Of a DNA stretch of 64,000 nucleotides, positions 9,393 through 17,894 are shown piece by piece. Both the position numbers and the translations under genes were made by a program. The DNA comes from Sphingopyxis italica. GTDB lineage: Bacteria > Pseudomonadota > Alphaproteobacteria > Sphingomonadales > Sphingomonadaceae. The notes under the pieces are model-generated. The model was not told the DNA's origin and searched no databases. It saw nothing but the letters and a program-made list of their open reading frames with translations. Each line of letters begins with the position of its first letter. Position 1 is the first letter of the stretch. The stretch spans positions 777,969-841,968 of the forward strand of contig NZ_JAATIT010000001.1 of the NCBI RefSeq assembly GCF_011926545.1, read 5' to 3'.

Positions 9393-9881
9393 ATGAACGC
9401 AAATCTCGACACAATGCCGCCACGGCTTCGCGAAGGCGCCCTCACCGACGACGACCGTATGCTATATTTGATGGACGAGATTAGTCGGGGGGCGAGGCGC
9501 GCTTATGACGCACGGATTGCCAAGAGCGGCCTCAATCAGACGCAGTGGCGCATCATCGGACAACTTCTCCGCGAACCATCGTTGACGCAGGCCGGAATTG
9601 CCAAGCGACTAGAGTTGGAATCCGCCACGATCGGTCAAGCCGTCGCTGGCCTTTGTGAGAAAGGATTGATGGAAAGGCGACGAGCCAAAACGGACGGCCG
9701 GGCATGGCAGCTCATCCTGACCCAGGAGCTCGACAGGTTGTTGCCCCAACTGAGAGAATCCGCGGACGGGCTGCATAGGGTCTTATGGCGGAACGCCACG
9801 CGCGACGAAAAACGGACGTTGCTGGACATTCTTGTGCGGATTGCGTCGAATCTCGATCAGAGCCGGACCGATGCGGAATAG
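9393..9881 (+). CDS. MarR-family transcriptional regulator
   Basis: 162-residue winged-helix regulator. The core LNQTQWRIIGQLLREPSLTQAGIAKRLELESATIGQAVAGLCEKGLMERRRAKTDGRAW contains the recognition helix and the wing (RRRAKTDGRAW), matching MarR/SlyA proteins. Being divergent from emrA-emrB-outer membrane factor, it is most likely the local repressor, released by pump substrates such as phenolic compounds. An alternative TTG start at 9360 would add 11 residues; the ATG was preferred. Its stop is 5 nt before the UbiB-like gene, suggesting one transcript. Confidence 0.88.
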   Translation: MNANLDTMPPRLREGALTDDDRMLYLMDEISRGARRAYDARIAKSGLNQTQWRIIGQLLREPSLTQAGIAKRLELESATIGQAVAGLCEKGLMERRRAKTDGRAWQLILTQELDRLLPQLRESADGLHRVLWRNATRDEKRTLLDILVRIASNLDQSRTDAE

Positions 9882-9886
9882 GACAT

Positions 9887-11476
9887 ATGCCTGGGTTCCG
9901 AGATAAACCGATAGGAGACATCGCACGCGCCGCCGAGATAGGACAGATTCTTGTCCGGCACGGCGCCAAAAGCCTGGCGGGCGCGCTCGGCGTCATTCCG
10001 CATCCTGCCAATTCAATCGATCCAGGTGAATTGCGGCCGGCGGCGGTCGTCGCACTCCTGCGCGACATTGGTCCGGTCGGAATAAAGCTTGGACAGCTGC
10101 TGGCGACGCGCAGCGATCTGTTTTCCAGGTCCTGGATTGCTGCCTTCGCGACGCTCCACGATCAGGTTTCTCCGGTGCCATTCGAAGAAATCGAGCCCAT
10201 CCTTGCCGCAAGCTGGGGAGCTGACTGGCGAGGGGAATTCACCCAATTCGATGAACAACCACTGGCTTCGGCTTCGGTAGCGCAGACCTACTCTGCTTCG
10301 CTGCTCGACGGCGCCGGCGTTATCATAAAGGTGCGGCGTCCGGGCACTGCTGCGCGAATGGAGGCCGATGTGCGGCTGCTGTCGCGCCTCGCCGCCGTTG
10401 CCGAGGATCGATCCCCTGAAATCGCCCGCTATCGCCCCGTAGAGTTCCTGCGAACCTTTGGCAGAAATCTTGCCTGGGAAATGGATCTGGCAGCCGAAGC
10501 TCGTGCATGCGAGCGTATCGGTGGCTATCTTGACACGCTTGGGATCAAGACTCCAACAATTCATTGGGAACTGACGGGGATACGGGTCAACGTCCAGGAG
10601 CGGCTGTATGGAACGCCCGCGTCTGCGCTCGAGGCCGGCTCGACCGACCCACGCGTGGCGGCGTTCGCGAGACAATATGCGAATGCAGTCCTGCGCATGA
10701 TCATTCTGAATGGCGAATTCCATGGCGATCCGCATCCGGGCAATGTTTTCCTTATCGGGGAACAGGATGTGGGCTTTATCGACTTTGGATCGGTCGGCAC
10801 TCTCACGAAGGCGAGACGCGAGGAGCTGGTGCGACTTGTCATGGCTATAGCCGACGAGGACACAGCCGACGTCGCGAACGTGTTGCTCGAATGGGCCGGA
10901 AATCCAAAAGTTGACCGTGATGGGCTCACCCAGAATTTGGACCAGCTGATAGGTGAATTCAGAGGAACCGTCCTTTCGGGGATTGAGTTCTCGCATATTT
11001 TCAGCCGCGTGTTCGATCTCCTGCGAGACTATCAGCTCGCACTTCCGCCTGATCTGGCGATCCTTCTTCGAACATTGCTCACGGCGGAGGGGTTTGCGCG
11101 TTCCTTTGCGCCTGGTTATAATATTGGGGAGGAAACACGCCCCATCATGTTGGAGCTGTTCGCGGAAAGATTCTCTCTCGGCCGAAATCAGCCCAATCTA
11201 AAAAAAGTTCGCCGAAAACTCCTCGCCTTGGCGGCGGTCATGCCCGACCTTCTCGATAACGCCGCCGTGATCGCCAAGTCCGGGTACGTGCCTGTCCAGA
11301 TCGATCCGGCCAGTTTTGAACGGCTTGCAGCCATTCGCCGCGCGAGCCAGCCTGTCAAAGGTCCTGTGGCGGCCGCACTTATCGTCTCCGCGGCGCTGCT
11401 TGCGAATCAGTCCTGGGTGCTTGCAAGTGTTGCACTGGCTCTTGCCGGGTTGGTTCTTCTGCGCAAATGGCGATAA
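9887..11476 (+). CDS. UbiB/ABC1-family atypical protein kinase-like protein
   Basis: 529-residue ABC1/ADCK/UbiB protein. The family-defining KxGQ motif is GIKLGQ (residues 65-70), the alanine-rich loop is LASASVAQTY, the ATP-site lysine is in IIKVRRPG, and the catalytic loop is HGDPHPGN (about 278) followed by IDFG (about 298). Two hydrophobic segments close the C-terminus (VAAALIVSAALLANQSW / VLASVALALAGLVLL), anchoring it in the inner membrane as in UbiB. Known members support ubiquinone biosynthesis or lipid homeostasis through ATPase activity. Placement behind a MarR gene and an efflux pump suggests a membrane-stress role rather than the housekeeping ubiB; that is inference. Confidence 0.88.
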   Translation: MPGFRDKPIGDIARAAEIGQILVRHGAKSLAGALGVIPHPANSIDPGELRPAAVVALLRDIGPVGIKLGQLLATRSDLFSRSWIAAFATLHDQVSPVPFEEIEPILAASWGADWRGEFTQFDEQPLASASVAQTYSASLLDGAGVIIKVRRPGTAARMEADVRLLSRLAAVAEDRSPEIARYRPVEFLRTFGRNLAWEMDLAAEARACERIGGYLDTLGIKTPTIHWELTGIRVNVQERLYGTPASALEAGSTDPRVAAFARQYANAVLRMIILNGEFHGDPHPGNVFLIGEQDVGFIDFGSVGTLTKARREELVRLVMAIADEDTADVANVLLEWAGNPKVDRDGLTQNLDQLIGEFRGTVLSGIEFSHIFSRVFDLLRDYQLALPPDLAILLRTLLTAEGFARSFAPGYNIGEETRPIMLELFAERFSLGRNQPNLKKVRRKLLALAAVMPDLLDNAAVIAKSGYVPVQIDPASFERLAAIRRASQPVKGPVAAALIVSAALLANQSWVLASVALALAGLVLLRKWR

Positions 11477-11536
11477 GATCGTTGCTCAGCCTGAACGGGC
11501 CAGCGTCCAATATCAGGCCAATTCAAACTGGAGTTT

Positions 11537-12310
11537 ATGATGACCCTGCAGAAGCCAGTCAATCCGGTCCCCGCAGCCACCATGCTGTTGCTTCGCGACG
11601 AGCCGGAGTTCCAGGTGCTGATGGTCAAGCGGCATCACCAGATCGATTTTGCATCCGGCGCGCTGGTCTTTCCGGGTGGAAAGCCTTCTGCTGCCGATGA
11701 AGCGCCTGAATGGGCCGATTATTGCAGGGGTTGGAAAACGCTAGATCCTACGCAGCGCACCCTCCGGATTGCCGCGATTCGTGAAGCCTTTGAGGAAGCA
11801 GGCATCCTGCTGGCCGATCATCGCGACGGTAGCGAGTTCGAGGATATTTGCGATCTTGAAAGCCGCAAAGCCGTCGAGCGAGGCGAGCGCGAATTTTTCG
11901 ACATTGTGCGTGAGGCCGATGTGCAACTGCGCCTTGATCGCCTGAGCGAGTTCGCGCGGTGGATCACGCCCAGCTTTATGCAAAAGCGCTTCGACACTCA
12001 TTTCTTCGTCGTTCGCGCCCCAGAGCGCCAGATCGCAGCATGTGATGGATATGAAACCGTTGATGCGGAATGGCTTTCGCCAAGCAAAGCCCTGAAACTG
12101 GGTGTCAGCGGTGAACGAACGATCATCTTTCCTACGAGATTGAACCTGCAACTGCTAGCCGAAGCTGCGAGCGCAGACGATTGCGTCGCGCGGGCCAAGG
12201 CTCGCGAAATCGTGCCGGTCCTTCCAGAAGTCATCCAGCGAGACGGCACGAACATCCTCACTATTCCCGCCAACGCGGGATACGGCGCAGCGTATGAAAT
12301 TTTAAGTTGA
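11537..12310 (+). CDS. NUDIX hydrolase (NUDT19-like)
   Basis: 257-residue NUDIX-fold pyrophosphohydrolase. It begins PVPAATMLLLRD and MVKRHHQIDFASGALVFPGGK, and the NUDIX box glutamates are seen in REAFEEAGILL; a large insertion lies between GG and REAFEE, which is characteristic of the RP2p/NUDT7/NUDT19 branch. That branch often cleaves CoA or acyl-CoA diphosphate bonds, which would fit the nearby acyl-CoA metabolism, but substrate specificity cannot be read from sequence alone. It is 60 nt downstream of the UbiB-like gene on the same strand. Confidence 0.85.
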   Translation: MMTLQKPVNPVPAATMLLLRDEPEFQVLMVKRHHQIDFASGALVFPGGKPSAADEAPEWADYCRGWKTLDPTQRTLRIAAIREAFEEAGILLADHRDGSEFEDICDLESRKAVERGEREFFDIVREADVQLRLDRLSEFARWITPSFMQKRFDTHFFVVRAPERQIAACDGYETVDAEWLSPSKALKLGVSGERTIIFPTRLNLQLLAEAASADDCVARAKAREIVPVLPEVIQRDGTNILTIPANAGYGAAYEILS

Positions 12311-12481
12311 AAGGCACTGTTGGCACGCCCCCCTCGACTCGCGGGCGCACGAGAGCTAGGTCAGCACAGATCCGCCATTTGATGCTGGGACCTCTGAAAG
12401 GTAGCGAGTACCTCCTGGTTGAGCTCTACTCGCGATTTCAGACAGTCGAGCGTCGTGTGAAACACGCGTCACGCAGGCATG

Positions 12482-12808
12482 TCAGTATTGCTGCTCGGGA
12501 ACATGCAGAATCAGACCTTCCACCAAGGGCTCGATGGGAATCTGGCAAGCGAGGCGACTATATTCGTTCGCCCCTTCCGCAAACTGCAGGAGGTCTGCCT
12601 CCGCACCGCCTTCGGCCAAGCGGCCGACCTTGTCGATCCAGGCCGGATCCACAAACACATGGCAGGTTGCACAAGCGCACACCCCGCCGCAATCACCGTC
12701 GATGCCCGGCACATCGTTGAACAGCGCCGCTTCGCGCGCTGTCTCACCTTCGGCTATGTCGACTGCCCTCCGCGTTCCATCGCTGGAAACGAACGTCACT
12801 TTGACCAT
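12482..12808 (-). CDS. [2Fe-2S] ferredoxin, adrenodoxin/putidaredoxin type
   Basis: 108-residue electron carrier. The cluster ligands follow the C-x5-C-x2-C ... C pattern (Cys40, Cys46, Cys49, Cys88), with context GDCGGVCACATCHVF and RLACQI typical of vertebrate-type/bacterial P450 ferredoxins. It lies 30 nt downstream of the CYP153-like P450 gene on the same strand and is the obvious donor for it. The ATG has a GGAG site 9 nt upstream; a TTG at 12838 would give a longer protein. No ferredoxin reductase gene is in the window, so one must be supplied from elsewhere. Confidence 0.93.
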   Translation of the reverse strand: MVKVTFVSSDGTRRAVDIAEGETAREAALFNDVPGIDGDCGGVCACATCHVFVDPAWIDKVGRLAEGGAEADLLQFAEGANEYSRLACQIPIEPLVEGLILHVPEQQY

Positions 12809-12838
12809 ATCAAGCTCCGCTTTTTTTGAATCAGCCAA

Positions 12839-14101
12839 TCAGCGGGCGTGGAGCCTCACCGGCAGTTTCGTAATCCCTCGCACTAGGTTCGAGAACAGGC
12901 GCTCGGGTTCACCGGTCACTTCGATCTTCGCGAACCGCTTGTGGATCTCTTCCCAGATGATCCGTAGTTGCAGTTCTGCGAGCCGGTTGCCCATACAGCG
13001 ATGAATGCCATAGCCGAAAGACAGATGATGCCGTGGGTTCTTACGGTCTATGATGAACTCGTCCGCCCTGTCGATGACCGTCTCGTCGCGGTTACCCGAC
13101 AGGTACCACATCACAACCTTGTCGCCTTTTCTGATCTTCTTGCCGCCGATCTCCCAATCTTGCAGCGCCGTGCGGCGCATATGGGTCAGCGGTGTCTGCC
13201 AGCGGATGATCTCTGGCACCATGCTAGTGATGAGCCCAGGATCGTTATTCAATTTCAAATACGCGTCCGGGTTCTGGTTCAGTGCCAGGACACCACCGCT
13301 GATCGAGTTGCGCGTGGTGTCATTGCCGCCCACGATAAGCAGCAAGAGGTTGCCCAGAAACTCCAGGAAGGGCATGTCCCGTGTCGCCGGAGAATGCGCC
13401 ATCATGGAGATCAGGTCATTCTTCGGCTCCGCATTGATGCGCTGCTCCCACAGACCCTTGAAATACATTGCGCATTCGATCAGCTCTGCGCGCCGCGCCT
13501 CATAGGATGCGACGATCCCAGTTTCAGGGGCGGCCGTTGTGACGTCGGACCAGCGCGTGAGCTTGCGGCGTTCCTCCCACGGGAAGTCGAACAGGGTCGC
13601 AAGGGTCATTGTGGTCAATTCGACCGCCACCTTATCAACCCAATCAATATCTTCGCCGACCGGCAAGTCGTCGAGGATTTGGCATGCTCGTTCGCGGATA
13701 GTTGGCTCAAGCAGCAGCAAGTTGGACGGCGCGACCGCACCAGTAACGGCCTTTCGTTGCTGGTTGTGCTTTGGTGGGTCCATCGCGATGAACATTTCAA
13801 GTTCAAGCGCGCTTTTCGCCGAGTGCATGTCCTCGATGGCGATACCGCCGAGCTTCGCCTCTGACGAAAATACCTTATGGTTGGTGTCCACGGCCATGAT
13901 GTCGTCGAACTTTGTAATCGACCAATATGGTCCGACATAGCTTTCGCGGCAGTAGTGGACCGGCTCCTCTCGGCGAAGCCGCTCGAAGAACAGGCCGACC
14001 GTGTCTTTCTGGAAAAGGCTCGGACGCGCAACATCAATCTCGTCGATCGGGATGAAAGCGACCTTTTCGCGGATATTCGGCTCCACCATGTCGGTATCCA
14101 T
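12839..14101 (-). CDS. Cytochrome P450, CYP153-like
   Basis: 420-residue soluble P450. The haem-ligand loop is FGYGIHRCMG (Cys369), the oxygen-activation I-helix is GGNDTTR (near 265), and the ExxR helix is in PEIIRW. The phrases LIVGGNDTTRNSISGGVLALNQNP and HLSFGYGIHRCMGNRLAELQLRIIWEE are characteristic of CYP153 enzymes, which hydroxylate terminal C-H bonds of alkanes, alicyclics and fatty acids. It is followed by its ferredoxin and is divergent from the GntR-led catabolic operon, sharing with it a promoter region that contains two CTTATAAG palindromes. The actual substrate is unknown. Confidence 0.92.
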   Translation of the reverse strand: MDTDMVEPNIREKVAFIPIDEIDVARPSLFQKDTVGLFFERLRREEPVHYCRESYVGPYWSITKFDDIMAVDTNHKVFSSEAKLGGIAIEDMHSAKSALELEMFIAMDPPKHNQQRKAVTGAVAPSNLLLLEPTIRERACQILDDLPVGEDIDWVDKVAVELTTMTLATLFDFPWEERRKLTRWSDVTTAAPETGIVASYEARRAELIECAMYFKGLWEQRINAEPKNDLISMMAHSPATRDMPFLEFLGNLLLLIVGGNDTTRNSISGGVLALNQNPDAYLKLNNDPGLITSMVPEIIRWQTPLTHMRRTALQDWEIGGKKIRKGDKVVMWYLSGNRDETVIDRADEFIIDRKNPRHHLSFGYGIHRCMGNRLAELQLRIIWEEIHKRFAKIEVTGEPERLFSNLVRGITKLPVRLHAR

Positions 14102-14177
14102 GTCGCGCCCTTCGTCGATAACAGCACAATTGCCCTACTTGAAATCGTAAATCCCTTCTGAGGCTCAGTCAATAATG

Positions 14178-14185
14178 CTTATAAG
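14178..14185. promoter_or_regulatory. CTTATAAG palindrome, copy 1 (candidate GntR operator)
   Basis: Perfect 8-bp palindrome within GCTTATAAGG, 76 nt upstream of the P450 start. The same core recurs 75 bp away next to the GntR gene. FadR/FCD-type GntR proteins bind short palindromes in their own divergent promoters, so these two sites are plausible operators controlling both directions. Confidence 0.4.
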
Positions 14186-14252
14186 GTTTTATCATTTTTT
14201 TGCATCTGAAACATTTTTATCTCACGACCATGGACATAAACGGAACTTAAAT

Positions 14253-14260
14253 CTTATAAG
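14253..14260. promoter_or_regulatory. CTTATAAG palindrome, copy 2 (candidate GntR operator)
   Basis: Second copy of the palindrome, in TCTTATAAGG, 27 nt upstream of the GntR start codon. The two copies share CTTATAAGG on the plus strand. Position over the likely promoter of the regulator suggests autorepression. Confidence 0.4.
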
Positions 14261-14287
14261 GCTTCGTGACAGGGGTGAGGCAGAGTG

Positions 14288-15028
14288 ATGTTGCTGAAAG
14301 TCGAAAACGCGAAGAAAGCTAAGCGCGCACTCTCGCTTGCCCAGCACATCGTTCGCGATATCGAGGCAGGTGCACACGCCCCGGGCGACAGGTTGCCGCG
14401 TGAGGAAGAAATGCTTGCGCGATATGATGTCGCGCGAGCGACCTTGCGCGAAGCGCTCCGCTTCCTTGAGCTCCAGGGCGTTATCCATCTTCAGCTGGGC
14501 CGTAGCGGCGGTCCGGTGGTTGCGCGTCCGCAGACCGGCGACTTTGCAAACAGTCTCTCGCTAATTCTGCATTTCATGGACGCCGACCTCAGAGGCCTGC
14601 TCGAACTACGTGAAGCGATCGCCGCGGATGTTGCCGCCTACGCCGCCCAGCGCGCGACTACCGGCGACCTGAGCGCACTCGCCGATTGCCTCAAAGAGCT
14701 GGAACGAAATGAAGCCGGAGGCCAGTTCGAGGAACTGAACCGTCGTTTTCATGACCTTCTCGGCTGGGCCAGCGGCAATCCATTGTTCGGGCTATTAACG
14801 TCGACGCTGCATTTAATTACGCGCGAATTCTCTCACTCACTTGGCTATTCGGCGCAGGAGCGAGCGGTCCAATTGCGATTCCTCCGCCGTGTCCTCGAAG
14901 CAGTACGCACCGGGGATTCCGAAGCGGCGCGTCAGGCCATGGCCCGGCTCGTCTCGGGATCCGCGTCCTATCTGGCAGAGCGAAGCCCCGAGCTTGTATC
15001 CCAGCGTGTCAGGTGGGGGCAGATTTAG
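14288..15028 (+). CDS. GntR-family regulator, FadR-type (FCD domain)
   Basis: 246-residue regulator. The winged HTH is at the N-terminus (HIVRDIEAGAHAPGDRLPREEEMLARYDVARATLREALRFLELQGVIHLQLGRSGGPVV), and the remainder is an all-helical FCD ligand-binding domain with the conserved LLELREAIAADVAAYAA entry and a histidine-containing pocket (RRFHDLLGWASGNPLF). Such proteins respond to acyl-CoAs or organic acids. It heads the plus-strand catabolic operon and is divergent from the P450-ferredoxin pair. GTG at 14285 immediately precedes the ATG used. Confidence 0.9.
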   Translation: MLLKVENAKKAKRALSLAQHIVRDIEAGAHAPGDRLPREEEMLARYDVARATLREALRFLELQGVIHLQLGRSGGPVVARPQTGDFANSLSLILHFMDADLRGLLELREAIAADVAAYAAQRATTGDLSALADCLKELERNEAGGQFEELNRRFHDLLGWASGNPLFGLLTSTLHLITREFSHSLGYSAQERAVQLRFLRRVLEAVRTGDSEAARQAMARLVSGSASYLAERSPELVSQRVRWGQI

Positions 15029-15070
15029 AAAATTGCGTCTGATCGGGCGCGGAACGGAGAGGGTAGGATA

Positions 15071-16213
15071 ATGGCGCTGAAGAGCCCTGTTTGCAAAATT
15101 CTCGGGATCGAATATCCGATTCTTCTGGCTGGAATGGGCGGGGCGAGCGTGCCTGCACTCGCTGCCGCGGTGTCGAACGCAGGCGGACTTGGTGTTCTCG
15201 GCGCTGCCGCATGCTCGCCCGACCAGTTACGTAGCTGGATCAGGCAAACCCGCGAGATGACCGACATGCCTTTTGGGGTCGATACCTTGCTGCCGGCGTC
15301 TGTCAGGCGCGGTTCGGCGCCGGAGAGCGGAGGTGTAGCAGAAAACCCCCTGGCTTTGCTCGGCGAATATCAGGAGTTCACCCGCGAATTCATGGAGCGC
15401 GAGCATTTGCCCGCAGTGGACGCCGCCACGGCGATGCGCGCGGCGGGCGCCCCGGACATGGGCAAGGGCGGACTGCAGCTGTTCTCGCGGGAGTTCTTCG
15501 AAGCGCAGATGGAAGTAATCATCGAAGAAAAAGTGCCGGTCTATGCCGCAGGCCTTGGCAATCCCGAACCGTGGATGGAACGCCTTCATGCCAATGGCAC
15601 CAAGGTCATGGCGGTGATCGGAAAGGTCAAGCACGCCCTGCAGGTAGTGGAATCGGGTATCGACCTGATCGTCGCGCAGGGTCACGACGGCGGCGGCCAC
15701 AACTCTCCTGTCGGAACCTTCTCGCTGATTCCGCAAGTGGTTGATGCAGTCGGCGATCGTGTTCCCGTAATCGGTGCGGGAGGAATAGCCGATGGTCGCG
15801 GAGTCGCCGCAGCGATGATGCTCGGCGCCCAGGGGGCGTGGATCGGATCGGCGTTCCTCGCAACCGACGAAGCAGGTATCGAACAATTTCAGAAAGAAGC
15901 CATCACCGAAAGCGGCGATGCCGATACGGTGGTCAGCCGATCGCTAACGGGCAAGCCTGCCCGGATGATTCGGAACAAATGGGCCGATGCTTGGGTGGCG
16001 GCCGGCAAAGAGCCGCTTCCGATGCCTTATCAGTCGATGGTTTCGGGGCCTGTCATGGCTTCTGGCATCAAGGCCGCACGCAAGGACATCATGCCCGGCT
16101 TCGCAGGCCAGGGGATTGGTCTGATCGATGCGATCCGCCCAGCGGCAGTCGTGATGCGCGACCTTATAGAGGGCGCGGAGAGAGCATTGGCCGGCGCCGG
16201 AACTCATTTCTGA
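15071..16213 (+). CDS. Nitronate monooxygenase-like flavoprotein (NPD family)
   Basis: 380-residue FMN TIM-barrel protein of the 2-nitropropane dioxygenase family. It starts [39 protein letters not shown], the classic FMN-binding opening, and carries the loop [10 protein letters not shown] (with the family histidine) and [31 protein letters not shown] (FMN phosphate binding). True nitronate oxidation is known for only part of the family; homologues also act as enoyl reductases or in steroid/terpenoid degradation. In this operon with acyl-CoA enzymes a role in oxidising or reducing an unsaturated intermediate is as likely as nitronate detoxification. Confidence 0.82.
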   Translation: MALKSPVCKILGIEYPILLAGMGGASVPALAAAVSNAGGLGVLGAAACSPDQLRSWIRQTREMTDMPFGVDTLLPASVRRGSAPESGGVAENPLALLGEYQEFTREFMEREHLPAVDAATAMRAAGAPDMGKGGLQLFSREFFEAQMEVIIEEKVPVYAAGLGNPEPWMERLHANGTKVMAVIGKVKHALQVVESGIDLIVAQGHDGGGHNSPVGTFSLIPQVVDAVGDRVPVIGAGGIADGRGVAAAMMLGAQGAWIGSAFLATDEAGIEQFQKEAITESGDADTVVSRSLTGKPARMIRNKWADAWVAAGKEPLPMPYQSMVSGPVMASGIKAARKDIMPGFAGQGIGLIDAIRPAAVVMRDLIEGAERALAGAGTHF

Positions 16214-16238
16214 CCGGCGAGCGAGACAGGGACGCGGC

Positions 16239-17429
16239 ATGAATCTTTCATCCACCCTTTCCTTTGCCGACAAGGCAGCAATCACCGGGGTCGGCCAGAC
16301 CGATTTCGTCAAGGGCACCGAGCGGACTGCAGTGGAAATGATGCTCACCGCCTCGCGCCGGGCCATCGCGGATGCTGGACTGAAACCCTCCGATATCGAC
16401 GGCATGGTGCCGCCGCCAATCTATACGACGTCGGAGGAGATGGCCGCCAATCTGGGCATTGATGTGCTGCGCTATGCGGCAACCGTGCACATGGGCGGCG
16501 CCAGCCCGACAACGGCACTACAGAATGCCGCCATGGCGATCGCCTGTGGTCTATGCGATCATGTGCTCGTGACACTGGGCTGGAACGGCTATTCCGCTCT
16601 CAGACCTAAGCCGGGCGCCCCGCCCACCCGGCCGATGAACATGAACACCCTGACCAATACGATCCAAGGCTACTACAGCCCCTACGGCGTATTGTTGCCG
16701 GTGCAGATGTACGCCTGGCTGGCGACCCGTCACTCGAAGCTCTACGGCGTTGGCGAAGATGCGATGGCGGCCGTGGCGCTCGCCTGCCGCCGTCATGCGC
16801 AATTGAATCCACGCGCCTTTACCTATGGCCGCGAACTCGACGCGGAAACCTATTATTCGGCGCGCTGGATATCTGAGCCGTTTCGCCTCTACGATTGCTG
16901 CCTCGAGACCGATGGCGCCTGTGCTGTCGTCCTCTCGCGCATGGACCGTGCCAAAGACATGCCGCATGTGCCCGTCAGCATCGCCGGCGCGGCCGAAGGC
17001 CATCCCTATCCCGCCGACGACATCCCTTCCCGCCCCGACCCCTTCAAGATCGGCCTCAGCGATGCCGCCCCGCGCGCATTCGATATGGCGGGCGTCACGC
17101 GCGACGACATGGACTTCCTCCAGATCTACGATTGTTTCACCTATATCGTTCTGCTGCAGCTCGAATCGCTCGGATATTGCGAGCCTGGCGCGCAGGCCGA
17201 ATTTGTCGCCAATGGCCAGATCGAGCTGGGCGGGCGCTTACCGATCAACACCCATGGCGGCTTGCTTAGCGAGGCGCATGTCTGGGGTCTCAACCATGTT
17301 GTGGAAGCAGTACGACAGCTGCGCCATGACTGCGGCGAGCGTCAAGTGATCGGAGCCCAGACCGGCCTTGTGACAGGCTGGGGAGACCTTGGCGATGGCA
17401 GCATCGCGATCCTCAGGAGGTTTGCATGA
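16239..17429 (+). CDS. Thiolase-fold lipid-transfer protein (Ltp2/SCPx-like), probable retro-aldolase
   Basis: 396-residue thiolase-superfamily protein. The opening [15 protein letters not shown]...[20 protein letters not shown] and the closing [34 protein letters not shown] are those of SCP-x/lipid-transfer thiolases. At the place of the nucleophilic cysteine it reads [16 protein letters not shown], i.e. no Cys, as in Ltp2-type enzymes, which cleave beta-hydroxy acyl-CoAs by retro-aldol reaction together with a DUF35 partner. The DUF35 gene follows immediately with a 4-nt overlap. This supports side-chain shortening of a branched or cyclic acyl-CoA; the substrate is unknown. Confidence 0.85.
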   Translation: MNLSSTLSFADKAAITGVGQTDFVKGTERTAVEMMLTASRRAIADAGLKPSDIDGMVPPPIYTTSEEMAANLGIDVLRYAATVHMGGASPTTALQNAAMAIACGLCDHVLVTLGWNGYSALRPKPGAPPTRPMNMNTLTNTIQGYYSPYGVLLPVQMYAWLATRHSKLYGVGEDAMAAVALACRRHAQLNPRAFTYGRELDAETYYSARWISEPFRLYDCCLETDGACAVVLSRMDRAKDMPHVPVSIAGAAEGHPYPADDIPSRPDPFKIGLSDAAPRAFDMAGVTRDDMDFLQIYDCFTYIVLLQLESLGYCEPGAQAEFVANGQIELGGRLPINTHGGLLSEAHVWGLNHVVEAVRQLRHDCGERQVIGAQTGLVTGWGDLGDGSIAILRRFA

Positions 17430-17887
17430 GCGACGAGCATGATGTGCCTCCCAAGGCGCGGCCCTCCGCGCAGGCAACGCCGGCCAAGCCGCAGCCGCGG
17501 CCGCAGGACCCGATCGAACAGGAGTTCTGGAGGCTGTGCCAGGACGGTCAACTCTATTTCCAGCGTTGCGGAAGTTGCGGCATCTTTCGCCACCTGCCTC
17601 GCTACATGTGTGCACGATGCGGCTCGCCAGACTATTCCTGGGAACCCAGCAGCGGCAAGGGCACGCTTTTTTCCTGGACCGTGACCCATCAGGCGCTGCA
17701 CCCCGCTTTTGCCGCCGACGTCCCGTTCGTGGCTGCCGTGGTGGAACTTGAGGAAGGCGTGCGCATGGCCACGCGCCTCGTGGATTGCGAGCGTGACATC
17801 CTCGCACTCGATCTGCCGGTCGAACTCGATTTCGAAATGATCGGGGGGGACTTTCGCCTTCCTGTTTTTCGTCCGCGTGAAGGGTAG
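17426..17887 (+). CDS. DUF35 OB-fold zinc-ribbon protein (ChsH2-like partner)
   Basis: 153-residue protein with a rubredoxin-like zinc ribbon ([20 protein letters not shown], four cysteines around residues 49-68) followed by an OB-fold ([33 protein letters not shown]). DUF35 proteins bind acyl-CoA and act as obligate partners of thiolase-fold aldolases such as Ltp2, or of hydratases. The start codon overlaps the stop of the thiolase gene (ATGA), which strongly implies a stoichiometric complex. The proline-rich first 30 residues are probably disordered. Confidence 0.88.
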   Translation: MSDEHDVPPKARPSAQATPAKPQPRPQDPIEQEFWRLCQDGQLYFQRCGSCGIFRHLPRYMCARCGSPDYSWEPSSGKGTLFSWTVTHQALHPAFAADVPFVAAVVELEEGVRMATRLVDCERDILALDLPVELDFEMIGGDFRLPVFRPREG

Positions 17888-17894
17888 AGACGAC

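Noticed and set aside
10013..10996. Long open frame (327 codons) on the minus strand opposite the UbiB-like gene
   Set aside because: It is the antisense shadow of a gene with clear kinase-like motifs and has no recognisable domain.
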